This document shows, one piece after another, positions 62,462 to 64,000 of a stretch of DNA of 64,000 nucleotides. Source of the DNA: UBA1941 sp046329555 (GTDB lineage Bacteria; Bacteroidota; Bacteroidia; Chitinophagales; LD1); the NCBI GenBank assembly GCA_046329555.1, contig JAXLUK010000002.1:806001-870000 (forward strand), written 5' to 3'. The notes beneath the pieces were generated by a model. It made no database searches. It saw only the letters and a list, made by a program, of their open reading frames with translations, and was not told the origin of the DNA. A program made the position numbers and the translations under genes. Each line of letters begins with the position of its first letter. Position 1 is the stretch's first letter.

Positions 62462-64000
62462 AAATCATGTCATCCCTTCGGGATTCTTGAAACAACTTGA
62501 CCACTAGCTATAACTATTTCATCCCTTCGGGATTGGCATCGCGCAATTTTTCTTAAGACCTCAATTGCCAGGCATTACTGAAACAAACCCGAAGGGTTGG
62601 TATTATTGTAGAAATTTCGAACGATAGGTAAACCAACCCCGAAGGGGTGAAATTTTTCGGAACCCCTGTCGGAATAATCTCCCCTTCGGGATTCATCCGG
62701 CAACGTAACCGCCAGCTATAGCAAACTTCCCTTCGGGATTGGCAGCGCGCTACTTCTCCTTGAGCCTCAATCGCGCTTTTTCGCACAGGAAAAACCCGAA
62801 GGGTTGGTATTATTGTAGTCATTTCGAACGATGGGTAAACCAACCCCGAAGGGGTGAAATTTTTCGGAACCGTTGTCGGAATAATCTCCCCATCGGGATT
62901 TATTAGGCAACGTAACCACTAGCTATAGCTATTTCATCCCTTCGGGATTGGCGTCGCGTAAATTTCCGTTGAGCCTCAATCGTGCTTTATCGCACAGGAA
63001 AAACCCGAAGGGTTGGTATTATTGTAGTCATTTCGAACGATGGGTAAACCAACCCCGAAGGGGTGAAATTTTTCGGAACCCCTGTCGGAATAATCTCCCC
63101 TTCGGGATTTATTAGGCAACGTAACCGCCAGCTACAGCAATCTTCCCTTCGGGATGGGCTTCGCCCAATTTTTCTTAAGACCTCAATCGCCACGCATTAC
63201 TGAAACAAACCCGAAGGGTTGGTATTATTGTAGAAATTTCGAACGACGGGTAAACCAACCCCGAAGGGGTGAAATTTTTCGGAACCCATGTCGGAATAAT
63301 CTCCCCTTCGGGATTCATCAGGCAACGTAACCGCCAGCTATAGCAAACTTCCCTTCGGGATTGGCAGCGCGCTACTTCTCCTTGAGCCTCAATCGCGCTT
63401 TTTCGCACAGGAAAAACCCGAAGGGTTGGTATTATTGTAGTCATTTCGAACGATGGGTAAACCAACCCCGAAGGGGTGAAATTTTTCGGAACCCATGTCG
63501 GAATAATCTCCCCTTCGGGATTCATCAGGCATCGTAACCGCGAGCTATAGCAATCTTCACTTCGGGATTGGCTTCGCCCAATTTTTCTTAAGACCTCAAT
63601 CGCCACGCATTACTGAAACAAACCCGAAGGGTTGGTATTATTGTAGAAATTTCGAACGACAGGTAAACCAACCCCGAAGGGGTGAAATTTTTTCGGAACC
63701 CATGTCGGAATAATCTCCCCTTCGGGATTCATCAGGCAACGTAACCGCCAGCTATAGCAATCTTCCCTTCGGGATTGGCAGCGCGCAATTTTTCTTAAGA
63801 CCTCAATCGCCACGCATTACTGAAACAAACCCGAAGGGTTGGTATTATTATAGAAATTTCGAACGATGGGTAAACCAACCCCGAAGGGGTGAAATTTTTC
63901 GGAACCGTTGTCGGAATAATCTCCCCTTCGGGATTTATTAGGCAACGTAACCACTAGCTATAGCAATTACATCCCTTCGGGATGGGCATCGCGCAACTTT
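62462..64000. repeat. tandem array of ~207-bp units, runs off the window
   Basis: The block AACCCGAAGGGTTGG recurs at 62586, 62793, 63002, 63208, 63415, 63621 and 63828, with spacings of 207, 209, 206, 207, 206 and 207 bp. Each unit has four short dyads (two ATCCCTTCGGGAT-like, AACCCGAAGGGTT, ACCCCGAAGGGGT) and the block TGAAATTTTTCGGAAC. Two subtypes alternate: TACTGAAACA (A) and CGCACAGGAA (B), in the order A-B-B-A-B-A-A. Minus-strand ORFs here (up to 143 codons) are most likely artefacts of a period near a multiple of three. Confidence 0.88.

Noticed and set aside
62553..63813. Minus-strand ORFs in the tandem array (NPEGEIIPTGVPKNFTPSGL type)
   Set aside because: They are translations of the repeat unit, whose period is close to a multiple of three. 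The same peptide blocks appear wherever the repeat does; no start signal or domain is present.
62462..64000. Possible CRISPR array
   Set aside because: The units are about 207 bp and nearly fully conserved, there are no 25-40 bp repeats with unique spacers, and no cas genes are present.

Overview
The window looks like a chromosome segment of a Bacteroidota bacterium, probably Chitinophagales/Saprospiria-like. The evidence is a full-length SprA (the outer-membrane channel of the type IX secretion system, T9SS) next to ruvA, several secreted proteins ending in T9SS sorting domains (type A 'YPNPA' tails and one type B gliding-associated tail), a PorP/SprF-type protein, DUF4907 and DUF2188 proteins, and start-proximal TAnnTTTG promoter elements with no obvious Shine-Dalgarno sites. 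Core genes have moderate GC; several islands are visibly AT-rich and were probably acquired.

Layout. 1-10.4 kb: MurG-like glycosyltransferase (cut by the window edge), small lipoprotein, FeoA-like protein, sprA, ruvA, gmhA. 10.4-16.6 kb: a kelch/PKD T9SS cargo protein, a clear terminator, then a surface-glycan block (two methyltransferases, a glycosyltransferase and a sugar-nucleotide epimerase, the last three overlapping). 16.6-24.7 kb: serC, a CorC-type transporter, two copies of a MITE-like inverted-repeat element flanking an O-methyltransferase and a decayed XRE regulator, a secreted SGNH hydrolase, and prfA. 24.8-35 kb: an accessory, AT-rich mobile island. It holds repeat elements, a hypothetical gene, a two-gene operon (DndB/DGQHR-like protein plus HEPN-like protein), an IS1182 element, a DUF4062-PLD-like-ParB fusion gene whose upstream region was displaced by an ISL3 element with a visible 8-bp target duplication, and an IS110 element with a structured upstream region that could encode a bridge RNA. 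35-45.2 kb: GH92 mannosidase, sulfatase and two secreted esterases (one carboxylesterase-like, one PHB-depolymerase-like) interleaved with dense TCGA-rich repeat clusters that surround a RAYT-type (REP-associated) tyrosine transposase; then ctaA. 45.2-49.7 kb: lipoprotein, IS1182 fragment, hypothetical gene, nucleotidyltransferase, repeats. 49.7-57.4 kb: a PorP/SprF-OmpA-OmpA fusion next to a giant kelch/Ig-like type B T9SS adhesin that carries one in-frame TGA, and a DUF4907 protein. 57.6-61.8 kb: a two-component pair (beta-propeller sensor kinase and LytTR regulator). 61.8-64 kb: repeats, ending in a tandem array of about 207-bp units that runs off the window.

How it fits together: SprA would export the CTD-bearing proteins (kelch/PKD protein, two esterases, giant adhesin); the SprF-OmpA fusion is probably the dedicated outer-membrane partner of the adjacent type B adhesin. 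The most interesting candidate system is the 26.3-32.1 kb group of ParB/DGQHR-fold and HEPN/DUF4062 proteins, which resembles an uncharacterised defence module that has been invaded by transposons. All calls are made by reading motifs; no database search was possible.
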